A DNA stretch of 54,633 bases from a virus (IMGVR_UViG_3300046525_000020:1-54633), one strand, 5' to 3'. Positions 25,414-31,763 are shown, numbered from the stretch's first letter. A program made the numbers and translations. Notes: a model not told the origin generated them from the letters alone.

Positions 25414-26926
25414 TCCGTCCTGCATCGGCAAGGTCGGAGTTTCGTAGTTCGTCAAGATATTCTTCCTCTTCCTGTTCTTCCTTAGTGGGAGCCTCAACCA
25501 TAATGTCCAAGAGCATACCCAGGTAGGCGAATGCATCTACTTGGTCATCATGCTTTGATCGAGGAAATGTTACTAGCTCTTCTTCGAAAGCGTCATACCA
25601 ATCGGCTCCTTTATAGAACCTAACAGCATGGGCACGCATTCGGCCTTGCATAGAGCGAGCACGCATCATCTTATCCTTACCTCCATGCTTGAGTTGTACA
25701 AGCGTGGGGAAGGTGTTGTACTTAATCATCTCTTCTCGGAGGAAAGGGCCAATGGCCTTACTCACCTGCATTTCTTCAATGCCAATGGCTTCTGGCTTCC
25801 ACAGCCTTTCCAATCCAAGCACAGTGTCAACAATCTCACGTCCGTCCAAGCGTTCGCGGATAACATCGACAATGTGAATGAGTTTATTCTCATCCACACC
25901 AGCAACGACAAACACAGAATAATCTGCTGTTTCCTCTTTGCTGATGGCCAAGTCAGCCGTAACATAGTAGTGCAACTTGGACTTCAAATCGACTTCCTGA
26001 CTTGTCAAGAAATCGGGACGCTTGAAGAAGCTGATGGATTCATCAATTGCAATGTTTAGATATTCCTGAGAATAGCTATCTTGCAATCCTTGATTGATCA
26101 TGTCAGCACGTAGCCAACGAAACCAACCAGCAGCCCCTCCAGGGATGTGAGCATCGCGTGCCGCATTGGCATGCTTGCCTTCCCATAAGATGTGTTTAAA
26201 ATCGTCTGAGTGAGCACGATATTTGACAGAGCGCCACGTCTTACGCTTTGTCGAGTATTGCTTTAAAGGCTCTGTAATGGTGTCTTTGGCCCCTGCCTTA
26301 GGCATGAGGTTTTCAAGCATACTGTCTGTGTGCAGGATGGTTCCTACATAACGGACAATACCATTAGCAGAACGGCAAGGCAGCAAAGCTGCATTGAACC
26401 AGCGCCGGAACTTTAGGCGTCGTTCTTTGTTAAGAACAATCTCGTCATTCTCTAGGTCATCGCATACGATGAGGTCGGGACGACGGTTGTTCCACTTGAG
26501 TCCCCGCACCTTCTGTTCACTGCCCTTAGCCTGAATACGGAACAAATGTCCGTCCTCACAAGCGCAAATGATGTCGTCCTCAGAGTCTTTAATCAGTTCC
26601 TTAATCTTGAACAACTCCCGTAGGGGTTGATTGTCAAGGAGTTCTTTTTTAATATCACCAATGAATTGCACTGCCTGTGCAACAGTGTCGGAGACGAGAA
26701 TTAGGTAGCTTCGTTCCCGAAAGACGAGACAAGCCAGCGCATAAACAAAAGAAATTGCAGTGGATTTTGCATGGCCCCGTGGTGCAGCAATAGCAACTAG
26801 GGGGCTTTGTGGTTCACAGCAAAGTCTCCACCACTCCATGTGGCAAGCTGGACTGTCAACGGCTCCGTCGAAGTTTCGCTGTAGCAAGGAAGCCGAGAAA
26901 CCATAAATAGTCTCAGCTGAAAGCAT
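25394..26926 (-). CDS. terL: Terminase large subunit
   Basis: The 510-residue packaging motor has Walker A A-P-R-G-H-A-K-S-T near residue 48, Walker B L-I-V-C-D-D-L-E-N near 153, a coupling S/T-containing strand (R-Y-V-G-T-I-L-H-T), and the C-terminal RNase H-like nuclease with acidic residues in V-T-A-D-L-A-I-S (about 318) and K-H-D-D-Q-V-D-A-F-A-Y (about 464). It hydrolyses ATP to pump DNA through the portal and cuts it. An HNH endonuclease gene is inserted just upstream, sharing one base (26926). Confidence 0.95.
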   Translation of the reverse strand: MLSAETIYGFSASLLQRNFDGAVDSPACHMEWWRLCCEPQSPLVAIAAPRGHAKSTAISFVYALACLVFRERSYLILVSDTVAQAVQFIGDIKKELLDNQPLRELFKIKELIKDSEDDIICACEDGHLFRIQAKGSEQKVRGLKWNNRRPDLIVCDDLENDEIVLNKERRLKFRRWFNAALLPCRSANGIVRYVGTILHTDSMLENLMPKAGAKDTITEPLKQYSTKRKTWRSVKYRAHSDDFKHILWEGKHANAARDAHIPGGAAGWFRWLRADMINQGLQDSYSQEYLNIAIDESISFFKRPDFLTSQEVDLKSKLHYYVTADLAISKEETADYSVFVVAGVDENKLIHIVDVIRERLDGREIVDTVLGLERLWKPEAIGIEEMQVSKAIGPFLREEMIKYNTFPTLVQLKHGGKDKMMRARSMQGRMRAHAVRFYKGADWYDAFEEELVTFPRSKHDDQVDAFAYLGMLLDIMVEAPTKEEQEEEEYLDELRNSDLADAGRNGFTGY

Positions 26927-27339
26927 CAGATAGGTTCAAATTTATTACACTTACTAGAGTTTTGAGCTGGAGTAAGTAGTTGAAGGTTTTCAGGAACGTG
27001 TAGTCCACACACTAGTTTATGCTTTAGCGGAATAATGTGATCCACCGCCATCCCTCTACGAGAGGCAATATCATACAGTTCTGAAATATACAGTTCATCC
27101 CACTCAGTGAGCGTTAATGGGGTGGCCTGTTCTTGTCTAACGCGACGCTTAGAAGAATGAAATGCAACACGTCCCTTATTTTTAGCCCGCCATTCTTTTT
27201 GATAAGCAGATTTTTTGGCTTTAAATTCAGGGTCGTCTTTCTTTTTCTGGTAGCGTTCTTTAACTTTTTCGGGATTATCCAACGCCCACTGCTTTGCACG
27301 GGCCAGAGAAATCTCACGATTCTCAGCGTACCAACTCAT
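26926..27339 (-). CDS. HNH endonuclease, probable free-standing homing type
   Basis: The 137-residue protein has a basic, Lys/Gln-rich N-terminal half (K-E-R-Y-Q-K-K-K-D-D-P-E-F-K-A) that likely binds DNA, and a C-terminal HNH module: V-D-H-I-I-P-L-K-H, then G-L-H-V-P-E-N-L-Q-L-L-T and N-S-S-K-C-N-K-F. It stands between the holin candidate and the terminase large subunit. HNH genes beside terminase can be homing elements or can help the terminase cut. The sequence alone does not decide between these. Confidence 0.85.
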   Translation of the reverse strand: MSWYAENREISLARAKQWALDNPEKVKERYQKKKDDPEFKAKKSAYQKEWRAKNKGRVAFHSSKRRVRQEQATPLTLTEWDELYISELYDIASRRGMAVDHIIPLKHKLVCGLHVPENLQLLTPAQNSSKCNKFEPI

Positions 27340-27716
27340 TTCTTAGAACCCTTTAGTCCTAGAAGGAGGCGTTCACCGAAGATGAAGCCAAAAGGCATAG
27401 CAATTAGTTGTAAACCGGCATCTTGTAGGGCCTCGGAGGAAGTGCCCCCAACCAGAAAAATGCCTGCCAGAATGACGACGTTCGCAGCAAGATAACGGAA
27501 GCTAGCTCGAAGGTCCACAACCCATTGCGAAGGGGTTCCAATTGGCGTGTCAAGCTTGGCAATTGCGTCGAGCTTTGCAATGTCGGCATTTTGTAGCTTA
27601 ATTTGGTCATCAACTGACAGTCCGATCCATTTGCGCGAAAGAGCACCTACAGTGGTTTTCACCACATCGATTGCCGCAGGAGCGACCACAGAGGCAAGGA
27701 TTGACTCTAATATCAC
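27336..27716 (-). CDS. Holin candidate with three membrane segments
   Basis: The 126-residue protein has a hydrophobic N-terminus (I-L-A-S-V-V-A-P-A-A-I-D-V-V), a soluble helical part (L-Q-N-A-D-I-A-K-L-D-A-I), then W-V-V-D-L-R-A-S-F-R-Y-L followed by two membrane segments (N-V-V-I-L-A-G-I-F-L-V-G-G and L-Q-L-I-A-M-P-F-G-F-I-F-G) and a basic tail. The R-A-S-x-R plus two-helix order fits the 3TM holin family (PF11351). It would form the pores that release the GH19 endolysin, although that gene lies 25 kb away in the same operon. Confidence 0.7.
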   Translation of the reverse strand: MILESILASVVAPAAIDVVKTTVGALSRKWIGLSVDDQIKLQNADIAKLDAIAKLDTPIGTPSQWVVDLRASFRYLAANVVILAGIFLVGGTSSEALQDAGLQLIAMPFGFIFGERLLLGLKGSKK

Positions 27717-28012
27717 TTCTTGCGCTCCTTCTTACTGGTTTGGGACTTGAGACTGCCGTCAGAATTTCGGGAGAAACTGCGGTTGGCTGAAGCACTGGAA
27801 ACCCGAAGATTTCCTCTAGCATTTGTGCCGCCTTTAGAGAGGGGCTGTCTGTGATCCACATCTTTGCCGTCTCCTTTATGTACCAGTCCTGCCTTCTCCA
27901 TCGTCCGACGTGCTGCGTTCTGCTCCGTCCTCTTCTTCACTACTTCCGGTTTCGAGGTATAAAGAGCTACTTCCCTCTTGTAGTCCCTCTTCCCGTTCTT
28001 CATGAATGGCAT
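27713..28012 (-). CDS. Small HNH-like / nucleic-acid-binding protein
   Basis: The 99-residue basic protein begins M-P-F-M-K-N-G-K-R-D-Y and has the conserved block G-D-G-K-D-V-D-H-R-Q-P-L-S-K-G-G-T-N-A-R-G-N-L-R-V, an HNH-type D-H...N pattern. It is a protein I often associate with terminase regions. The start is fixed by AAGGAG seven bases upstream of ATG 28012. Its first 137 bases lie inside the end of the terminase small subunit gene in another frame. It may assist packaging or cutting. Confidence 0.75.
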   Translation of the reverse strand: MPFMKNGKRDYKREVALYTSKPEVVKKRTEQNAARRTMEKAGLVHKGDGKDVDHRQPLSKGGTNARGNLRVSSASANRSFSRNSDGSLKSQTSKKERKK

Positions 28013-28616
28013 TGTCGTTATCTCCTTCGGAGCTAACTCCGTTGTCAGTAAATTGGACATCTTCAGCAGGAGGTTCCAAACTGATGGTCCGCTTGGTATT
28101 GAATTTAGCGAATTCTTGAGCAAGCATCTTGATTTGATCTTGCACGGAGATGGTGGCTTGAGCAGAAGTTTCAACAACTTTCAGCTTTTCCATCTGCATT
28201 TGCTGGTCCATCAGTGCCTTTGCAGCACTGGTCGCGTCCTTGATACTCACGGGTTCTCGGAACGCTTCCTGCTTCTTGAAGTCATACTTGACGTTGCCAT
28301 TTTCTAGCCGATCTGCAATGGTTTCCAGAGCACGATCTACAATTTTGGACAACTTTGTGTCAAGGACAGCATTGCGGGAAGCCTTAACTTCAGCAACAAT
28401 TTCATTCCACCAAGGAGATGCTTTCCATGACTTAACTGTCTCGAATTTAACGTCACAAAGGTCAGCAGTGAGTCGTAGATTGCCTAGGGCAAGCCACTTT
28501 GTCACCACCTCAATCCGCTTTTCAGGAGGATATTGGTTGGCTTTACTACCTCTCACAGGCCCTGGCTTTCGTCGTAGCGAAAGGGCCTTGTCACTAAAAT
28601 CAGGCTTGAATGTCAT
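27876..28616 (-). CDS. terS: Terminase small subunit
   Basis: The 246-residue protein is the first gene of the late operon. Residues 32-75 form a helix-turn-helix (K-R-I-E-V-V-T-K-W-L-A-L-G-N-L-R, then F-E-T-V-K-S-W-K-A-S-P-W-W) for recognition of the packaging site; a coiled-coil oligomerisation part follows. The last 55 residues are acidic and low-complexity (E-E-R-E-E-G-L-Q-E-G-S-S-S), and this part overlaps the next gene out of frame. GAGGAG lies eight bases before the ATG. Confidence 0.85.
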   Translation of the reverse strand: MTFKPDFSDKALSLRRKPGPVRGSKANQYPPEKRIEVVTKWLALGNLRLTADLCDVKFETVKSWKASPWWNEIVAEVKASRNAVLDTKLSKIVDRALETIADRLENGNVKYDFKKQEAFREPVSIKDATSAAKALMDQQMQMEKLKVVETSAQATISVQDQIKMLAQEFAKFNTKRTISLEPPAEDVQFTDNGVSSEGDNDNAIHEEREEGLQEGSSSLYLETGSSEEEDGAERSTSDDGEGRTGT

Positions 28617-28718
28617 GGATGCTCCTCAGCAGAAAGGGGCACAGGAATGGTTGCTGTGCCCTGATAAAACTAAAAGGCTGGGAGGGCACACAGTGCCTTT
28701 CCAACAGCCTATACCTAT
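28617..28718 (-). promoter_or_regulatory. Late-operon leader with two hairpins that can pair alternatively
   Basis: Between the leftward promoter and the terminase small subunit start the roughly 95-base leader holds two stem-loops: an outer AGGCTG/CAGCCT stem with an inner GGCAC/GTGCC stem (28675-28710), and GGGCACAG/CTGTGCCC (28637-28661). On the minus strand the first is followed by a T-rich run (CCTTTTAGTTTT). The arm GGGCACA can pair with TGTGCCC of either hairpin, so the two forms are partly exclusive. This suggests attenuation or processive antitermination of the late operon. Confidence 0.55.
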
Positions 28719-28747
28719 AGTATACCACAGAATGTAACAATTGTCAA
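28719..28747 (-). promoter_or_regulatory. Leftward late promoter (sigma-70 type)
   Basis: Read on the minus strand: TTGACA (28742-28747), 17 bases, TATACT (28719-28724) with a TGG extension just before it. This is a near-perfect host promoter. It fires toward the terminase small subunit gene and the whole virion operon. The palindrome CTATA-CC-TATAG (28709-28720) covers the expected transcription start and could be an operator. Confidence 0.88.
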
Positions 28748-28762
28748 GCTTTATTCTTATAA

Positions 28763-28788
28763 GGGCCTGTTTTTCTTCAAACAGGCCC
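28763..28788. terminator. Hairpin between divergent promoters (1)
   Basis: Ten perfect pairs, GGGCCTGTTT (28763-28772) with AAACAGGCCC (28779-28788), loop of six. It lies between the leftward and the rightward promoter and probably insulates them from each other; U-tracts are short on both sides. Confidence 0.6.
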
Positions 28789-28795
28789 GTTTAAG

Positions 28796-28815
28796 GGAAG
28801 GCTTGTCAGCCTTCC
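28796..28815. terminator. Hairpin between divergent promoters (2)
   Basis: Eight perfect pairs, GGAAGGCT with AGCCTTCC, loop TGTC. It is close to the previous hairpin and has no T-tract. Either a structural element of the control region or an RNA processing site. Confidence 0.45.
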
Positions 28816-28872
28816 TGCAGGATGTAAGCGACCCATGAGGGGAGCTATATGCATTGGCAAGCCTCTAAGGGC

Positions 28873-28901
28873 TTGACAAATGCTTAAAAGTATGATACCC
28901 T
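28873..28901 (+). promoter_or_regulatory. Rightward early promoter (sigma-70 type)
   Basis: TTGACA (28873-28878), 17-base spacer, TACCCT (28896-28901) preceded by TGA (extended -10). An AT-rich stretch follows. Transcripts would start near 28908 and meet an intrinsic terminator at 29045-29082, so the first product is a short RNA of about 170 bases unless read-through occurs. Confidence 0.8.
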
Positions 28902-28942
28902 AATACATATATATTCTTTATTATTCTTTTTATTATTATATA

Positions 28943-28980
28943 TTTCTTTCTTTCTTTATGAACCTTTCTTTCTTTCTTTA
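28943..28980 (+). repeat. Two 16-base direct repeats of TTTC units
   Basis: TTTCTTTCTTTCTTTA occurs at 28943-28958 and again at 28965-28980, six bases apart. The pyrimidine-rich copies lie in the putative early RNA and would be single-stranded C/U tracts there. Confidence 0.85.
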
Positions 28981-29044
28981 AGCGGCTCACCTACCCCCAC
29001 CATAGCCTTGTGCGAGGGGTGTACTCATCCCGAGCCCAAACATA

Positions 29045-29082
29045 GCCCTAGAAGGCCCTTAAAAGGCCGCTAGGGCGTTTTT
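29045..29082 (+). terminator. Intrinsic terminator of the early leader
   Basis: Outer stem GCCCTAG (29045-29051) / CTAGGGC (29070-29076) with an inner GGCC/GGCC stem, followed by G and TTTTT on the plus strand. It lies about 140 bases downstream of the promoter at 28873. Confidence 0.8.
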
Positions 29083-29702
29083 ATGTGTGTGAAGCATAGG
29101 CGATAGCCAGACAACCATTTAAAACGCTTGTAGGCCCTTTAATCCAAACACCCCCCTTAAACCAAAAAAATTATAGTAGCGATATAAGCAGGTTCTGTCT
29201 TTTTCCCGCGCACACGGATTTTCCCGCCCACCCCCTCGCTCAATCGTCAACCCACGCTGATAGCCAGTTGACATAACGTCCTATTATACGCGATACCCAA
29301 CCTTACTCCCTGTGTGGAGACCATAATGTATGTATGAATATACATATACTAGGGCCTGTGTATACATTAGTAAGTTTCGATGGAAGTCATCCACATACAT
29401 ATCAACAACATAGAATGTATGTCCCCCATTATTTATATTAAATACTCCCCCCCTTTATTTACTTATATATTCTCTGCCTTCCCGCCGGAAGTGTCAGGGA
29501 TCGGCCGCTCTTGGTCGGTAAATATGACAGTCACCGGAAAAGATGACAAACCGCGTTACCGGGCACCCTTTCGCAGCTGCCAGGGACTCCCGTAAGCCCT
29601 TGATCCATAAGCCCCCTCGCTGGCGTGGGCTCTGGCATAGAACTTGCATGGGTTATGTCCGGGCGTTGCCCGCGCATTCAAACACTTTCAGGAGTATCTA
29701 AA
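29083..29702. other. Non-coding part of the control region
   Basis: No convincing gene in these 620 bases. Visible items: a run of A with C-rich flanks near 29155-29175, a TTGACA at 29270 with only a weak -10 match downstream, an AT-rich stretch with repeated TATACAT/ATGTATG words near 29320-29375, and a sigma-54-like site at 29631-29650. A 71-codon frame at 29380 lacks a ribosome site and is not called. This region may also hold the replication origin, but I see no iterons here. Confidence 0.6.
29631..29650 (+). promoter_or_regulatory. Sigma-54-like promoter signature upstream of the first early gene
   Basis: CTGGCATAGAACTTGCA keeps the sigma-54 hallmark GG-N10-GC (GG at 29634-29635, GC at 29646-29647) and fits most of the TGGCAC-N5-TTGCA consensus. 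It lies about 55 bases before the ATG at 29703, with no good sigma-70 promoter in between. A chance match is possible. Confidence 0.35.
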
Positions 29703-29966
29703 ATGTCCAAGATTAAATATTCAATTGTTTTCGCTACTGCTCGCGGAGAAACTCATTGCACAGAGATTTATGTTCATTCAGAGACTTATGCTGGCTCCGG
29801 TGATTATGGTTTCTATGCTTGCGATATGGGCGAGGGTTTGAATATCCCCGCTAATACTCCTACCCTTGGTTGCAGCAAGACCTATAAGCGAGTTTCCACT
29901 GCAATCTATATGTTGTTTGCCGACCATGGATATACTATCCGCCATCAATTGGAGATGGCTGTCTAA
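29703..29966 (+). CDS. First early gene, unknown 87-residue protein
   Basis: ATG at 29703 has AGGAG nine bases upstream. The protein begins M-S-K-I-K-Y-S-I-V-F-A-T-A-R-G and has G-D-Y-G-F-Y-A-C-D-M-G-E-G in the middle and a final helical part (Y-M-L-F-A-D-H-G-Y). No membrane segment. It is the first of a dozen very small genes with strong ribosome sites, the usual site of host-takeover proteins. Function unknown. Confidence 0.75.
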   Translation: MSKIKYSIVFATARGETHCTEIYVHSETYAGSGDYGFYACDMGEGLNIPANTPTLGCSKTYKRVSTAIYMLFADHGYTIRHQLEMAV

Positions 29967-29981
29967 TTAGATTCTAGGCAC

Positions 29982-30001
29982 GGGGATAGCCCATAATCCC
30001 C
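29982..30001 (+). other. Intergenic hairpin after the first early gene
   Basis: GGGGAT (29982-29987) pairs with ATCCCC (29996-30001), with no T-tract. Probably an RNA processing or 3'-protection hairpin; similar ones follow other early genes. Confidence 0.5.
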
Positions 30002-30019
30002 TAAATAGGAGAATATGAG

Positions 30020-30082
30020 ATGACAATTACCCTTGTTACTCTGGCTGTCCTCTGCTATGTTGTCGAGTATTATTTCAATTAA
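30020..30082 (+). CDS. 20-residue membrane micropeptide
   Basis: ATG at 30020 with AGGAG eight bases upstream (30007-30011) starts a 20-codon frame. The product is almost entirely a hydrophobic helix (T-L-V-T-L-A-V-L-C-Y-V-V) with a polar end E-Y-Y-F-N. A strong ribosome site in front of so short a frame, and a hairpin behind it, support expression. It could insert in the inner membrane early in infection. Confidence 0.5.
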   Translation: MTITLVTLAVLCYVVEYYFN

Positions 30083-30090
30083 TATCTGGT

Positions 30091-30112
30091 AATGCCCCTT
30101 GTCGGGGGCATT
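30091..30112 (+). other. Intergenic hairpin after the micropeptide
   Basis: AATGCCCC (30091-30098) pairs with GGGGCATT (30105-30112), eight perfect pairs and no T-tract. Second of the early intergenic hairpins. Confidence 0.55.
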
Positions 30113-30147
30113 GCCGGGTAACGTTGCCCGAATATAGGAGTATTAGA

Positions 30148-30348
30148 ATGGCTCTGCGCAAACTTGGAACCTATTTCAATGCTGCCACTCTCCGCAAGGC
30201 AGATGTTTACAAAGATACTGACTGGAATGAATACCGCGTGAAGTTTTATATTGCTGGCGAGCATCAAACCGAAGCCGATTATCATACTGACGACAAAAAC
30301 GAAGCTAATGAGAATGCTATTAATTTCATTAACTCGCAAGGAGTTTAA
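30148..30348 (+). CDS. Unknown early protein, 66 residues
   Basis: ATG at 30148 has AGGAG upstream. The protein has the order A-D-V-Y-K-D-T-D-W-N-E-Y-R-V-K-F-Y near the middle followed by A-D-Y-H-T-D-D-K-N-E-A and a final helix. I have seen this W-x-E-Y-x-V-x-F-Y plus Y-H-T-D-D pattern in small phage proteins, but the role is not known to me. Soluble and slightly acidic. Confidence 0.7.
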   Translation: MALRKLGTYFNAATLRKADVYKDTDWNEYRVKFYIAGEHQTEADYHTDDKNEANENAINFINSQGV

Positions 30349-30349
30349 T

Positions 30350-30541
30350 ATGCCGACCACTGCTAGAGCCTATCTGTTAATGACCAAACAATATGTTATT
30401 ATGGCGCGCCAAGCGCGCAGTATTGGTCGCCTATATCCTGAGCGCAGGCAATACTCATTCGACGTAGCCCGCACCTATATGCGTTGCGCTCGCACGGCGT
30501 ACAATACCTTTCTTATCTCTGCTATTTACTCGGAAGAATAG
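30350..30541 (+). CDS. Unknown early protein, 63 residues
   Basis: ATG at 30350 follows the previous stop by one base and has CAAGGAG upstream. The product is strongly basic and helical, rich in Arg, Tyr and Ala (Q-Y-V-I-M-A-R-Q-A-R-S-I-G-R-L-Y-P-E-R-R), so it may bind nucleic acid or a host complex. No family recognised. Confidence 0.65.
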   Translation: MPTTARAYLLMTKQYVIMARQARSIGRLYPERRQYSFDVARTYMRCARTAYNTFLISAIYSEE

Positions 30542-30542
30542 T

Positions 30543-30659
30543 ATGTTTATTCGTGAACAGTTTGGCAACGCCTACGATTATCATCCCGCATGGAGAGCAC
30601 AAGTTAGACGCTCCCCGTTTGATTTTGATTTTTGGGATACTCTCTATTTCGGAGCCTAA
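30543..30659 (+). CDS. Unknown 38-residue early protein
   Basis: ATG at 30543 directly follows the previous stop. The product has aromatic residues in clusters (G-N-A-Y-D-Y-H-P-A-W-R near residue 8, S-P-F-D-F-D-F-W-D-T-L-Y-F at the end). Close packing with both neighbours supports it. Function unknown. Confidence 0.55.
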   Translation: MFIREQFGNAYDYHPAWRAQVRRSPFDFDFWDTLYFGA

Positions 30660-30662
30660 ATA

Positions 30663-30878
30663 ATGATTATTGGCAAACTGGTTCAGCTTGATACTCTGAA
30701 CAATACCCGCAGCGGCAATCCACGCTACAGAGCGCACATTGAAACTGACCACGGGGTTATTATCCTGCTAACGCGCGGAGATACTACATTCTCATATCAG
30801 ATTAAAAACTATCTCAATAAGGAAAATCAACACTGGCTTGTCTCTGGCGGTCTAATCCTTGGAGTAACTGATAGGTGA
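30663..30878 (+). CDS. Unknown early protein, 71 residues
   Basis: The product begins M-I-I-G-K-L-V-Q-L-D-T-L-N-N-T-R-S-G-N-P-R-Y and looks like a small beta-barrel (V-I-I-L-L-T-R-G-D-T-T-F-S-Y, then W-L-V-S-G-G-L-I-L-G-V). An OB- or SH3-like fold is possible. It lies in the packed early cluster; no function is recognised. Confidence 0.65.
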   Translation: MIIGKLVQLDTLNNTRSGNPRYRAHIETDHGVIILLTRGDTTFSYQIKNYLNKENQHWLVSGGLILGVTDR

Positions 30879-30883
30879 ATCTC

Positions 30884-31018
30884 ATGAAACTTGTCATATG
30901 GATTATCTTTGCGGCATTCCTCGCCGCAATATCTCAGGCAGCGGATGCACCCGCACCCGATACTGTCGCCAATTGCAGCACCGATTGGGAATGTGAGAAT
31001 GGACCGGATAATGAATAA
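30884..31018 (+). CDS. Small secreted peptide with signal sequence
   Basis: A 44-codon frame opens at 30884 with TAGGTGA upstream. Residues 1-22 form a typical signal peptide (K-L-V-I-W-I-I-F-A-A-F-L-A-A, cleavage likely after A-D-A). The mature part of about 22 residues is acidic with two Cys (C-S-T-D-W-E-C), so a small disulfide-closed periplasmic peptide is expected. An envelope or exclusion role is an inference. Confidence 0.6.
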   Translation: MKLVIWIIFAAFLAAISQAADAPAPDTVANCSTDWECENGPDNE

Positions 31019-31247
31019 AGCAGAGCGTATTAGAAAGCACGGCTTTCATGGCGTTAGAGCGCAGCAACTAAACTGGATGCTGTATATCTCTAAGGGATAT
31101 GCCGCTAATCTAGAACGGGCGCTGCGAGTCAATAACTTCTGTATGCATACCGCAGATATTCAAGCGATGGAAAGGGTATTACAAAATGAGTACAAAAATA
31201 TTTCGCTTCTGGAAAAGCTTATTCAAAAACGGAAACATAAGGGATAA
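31011..31247 (+). CDS. Unknown early protein, 78 residues
   Basis: The ATG at 31011 overlaps the preceding gene's end; another ATG at 30999 is possible. The product is basic and helical (I-R-K-H-G-F-H-G-V-R-A-Q-Q-L-N-W-M-L, later E-R-V-L-Q-N-E-Y and a Lys/Arg-rich C-terminus). No membrane segment, no known motif. Confidence 0.6.
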   Translation: MNKAERIRKHGFHGVRAQQLNWMLYISKGYAANLERALRVNNFCMHTADIQAMERVLQNEYKNISLLEKLIQKRKHKG

Positions 31248-31287
31248 TGAATTAGACAGTATATTCGACCATGCAGGAGAGATTCCA

Positions 31288-31503
31288 ATGGCACTGGTAA
31301 CCCGATATTTAGTTATTGACGTGCTAGATAATGTGTATACGGTCAAATATGACCGGGAACTGGGTATCCAAGCCCTTAAAGAATGCCGCGCGAGCGGTGG
31401 AGTTTATGCGCTAATGGTGGAAACAGCAGTATTGGCGAAACCTGAGTTTACGCAGGAGCGCATTATCATCGGGTTTAACGACCCCATTATTAACATTAAC
31501 TGA
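31288..31503 (+). CDS. Unknown early protein, 71 residues
   Basis: ATG at 31288 with CAGGAG nine bases upstream is preferred to an upstream ATG at 31186 in the same frame, which lies inside the previous gene. The product begins M-A-L-V-T-R-Y-L-V-I-D-V-L-D and shows alternating strands and helices (L-G-I-Q-A-L-K-E-C-R-A-S-G-G-V-Y-A-L-M). Function unknown. Confidence 0.6.
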   Translation: MALVTRYLVIDVLDNVYTVKYDRELGIQALKECRASGGVYALMVETAVLAKPEFTQERIIIGFNDPIININ

Positions 31504-31511
31504 GGAACATA

Positions 31512-31763
31512 ATGGTTAGGCGGCGTGGCAAAATCCTAACGGATGAGCATAATATGCACGAAAAACCTGCAACCCTTGCCGAAGTAGAATCTCTTTGGAA
31601 ACTCAAAGCGGAGTTACTAAGCGCGCATGACGTTGCGCGCCTATTGGAGTGGCTTGTGAACAATACCCCTGCACAATCCCTGGATCGGGAAACATGCGAG
31701 AGGGTGTGCCATGCCCTTGTGAAGCACGGCAAAACGGCCGGACCTACATACCCCCTCAAATAA
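31512..31763 (+). CDS. Unknown early protein, 83 residues
   Basis: GAGGAAC stands before the ATG. The basic N-terminus (M-V-R-R-R-G-K-I-L-T) leads into helices (E-V-E-S-L-W-K-L-K-A-E-L-L, then V-A-R-L-L-E-W-L-V-N-N). The gene ends in a CCCC/GGGG hairpin (about 31752-31766), after which a separate promoter begins. Function unknown. Confidence 0.65.
   Translation: MVRRRGKILTDEHNMHEKPATLAEVESLWKLKAELLSAHDVARLLEWLVNNTPAQSLDRETCERVCHALVKHGKTAGPTYPLK

Larger units (their letters stand above)
28908..29082 (+). ncRNA. Putative short untranslated RNA or early leader
   Basis: This roughly 175-base segment lies between the rightward promoter and an intrinsic terminator. It holds no gene with a ribosome site, only a seven-codon ATG frame (28958-28981). 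The 5' half is AT-rich and the middle has (TTTC) repeats. It could be a regulatory RNA, an antiterminated leader, or an AT-rich origin region. The sequence does not choose between these. Confidence 0.4.

Noticed and set aside
29270-29300. TTGACA at 29270 as an additional early promoter
   Set aside because: At 17-18 bases spacing only CGATAC/GATACC follow, a weak -10; not called.
29380-29595. 71-codon plus-strand frame in the control region
   Set aside because: No ribosome site, odd composition (runs of Ile/His then basic residues), and it lies in a region with promoters and repeats; looks like chance.
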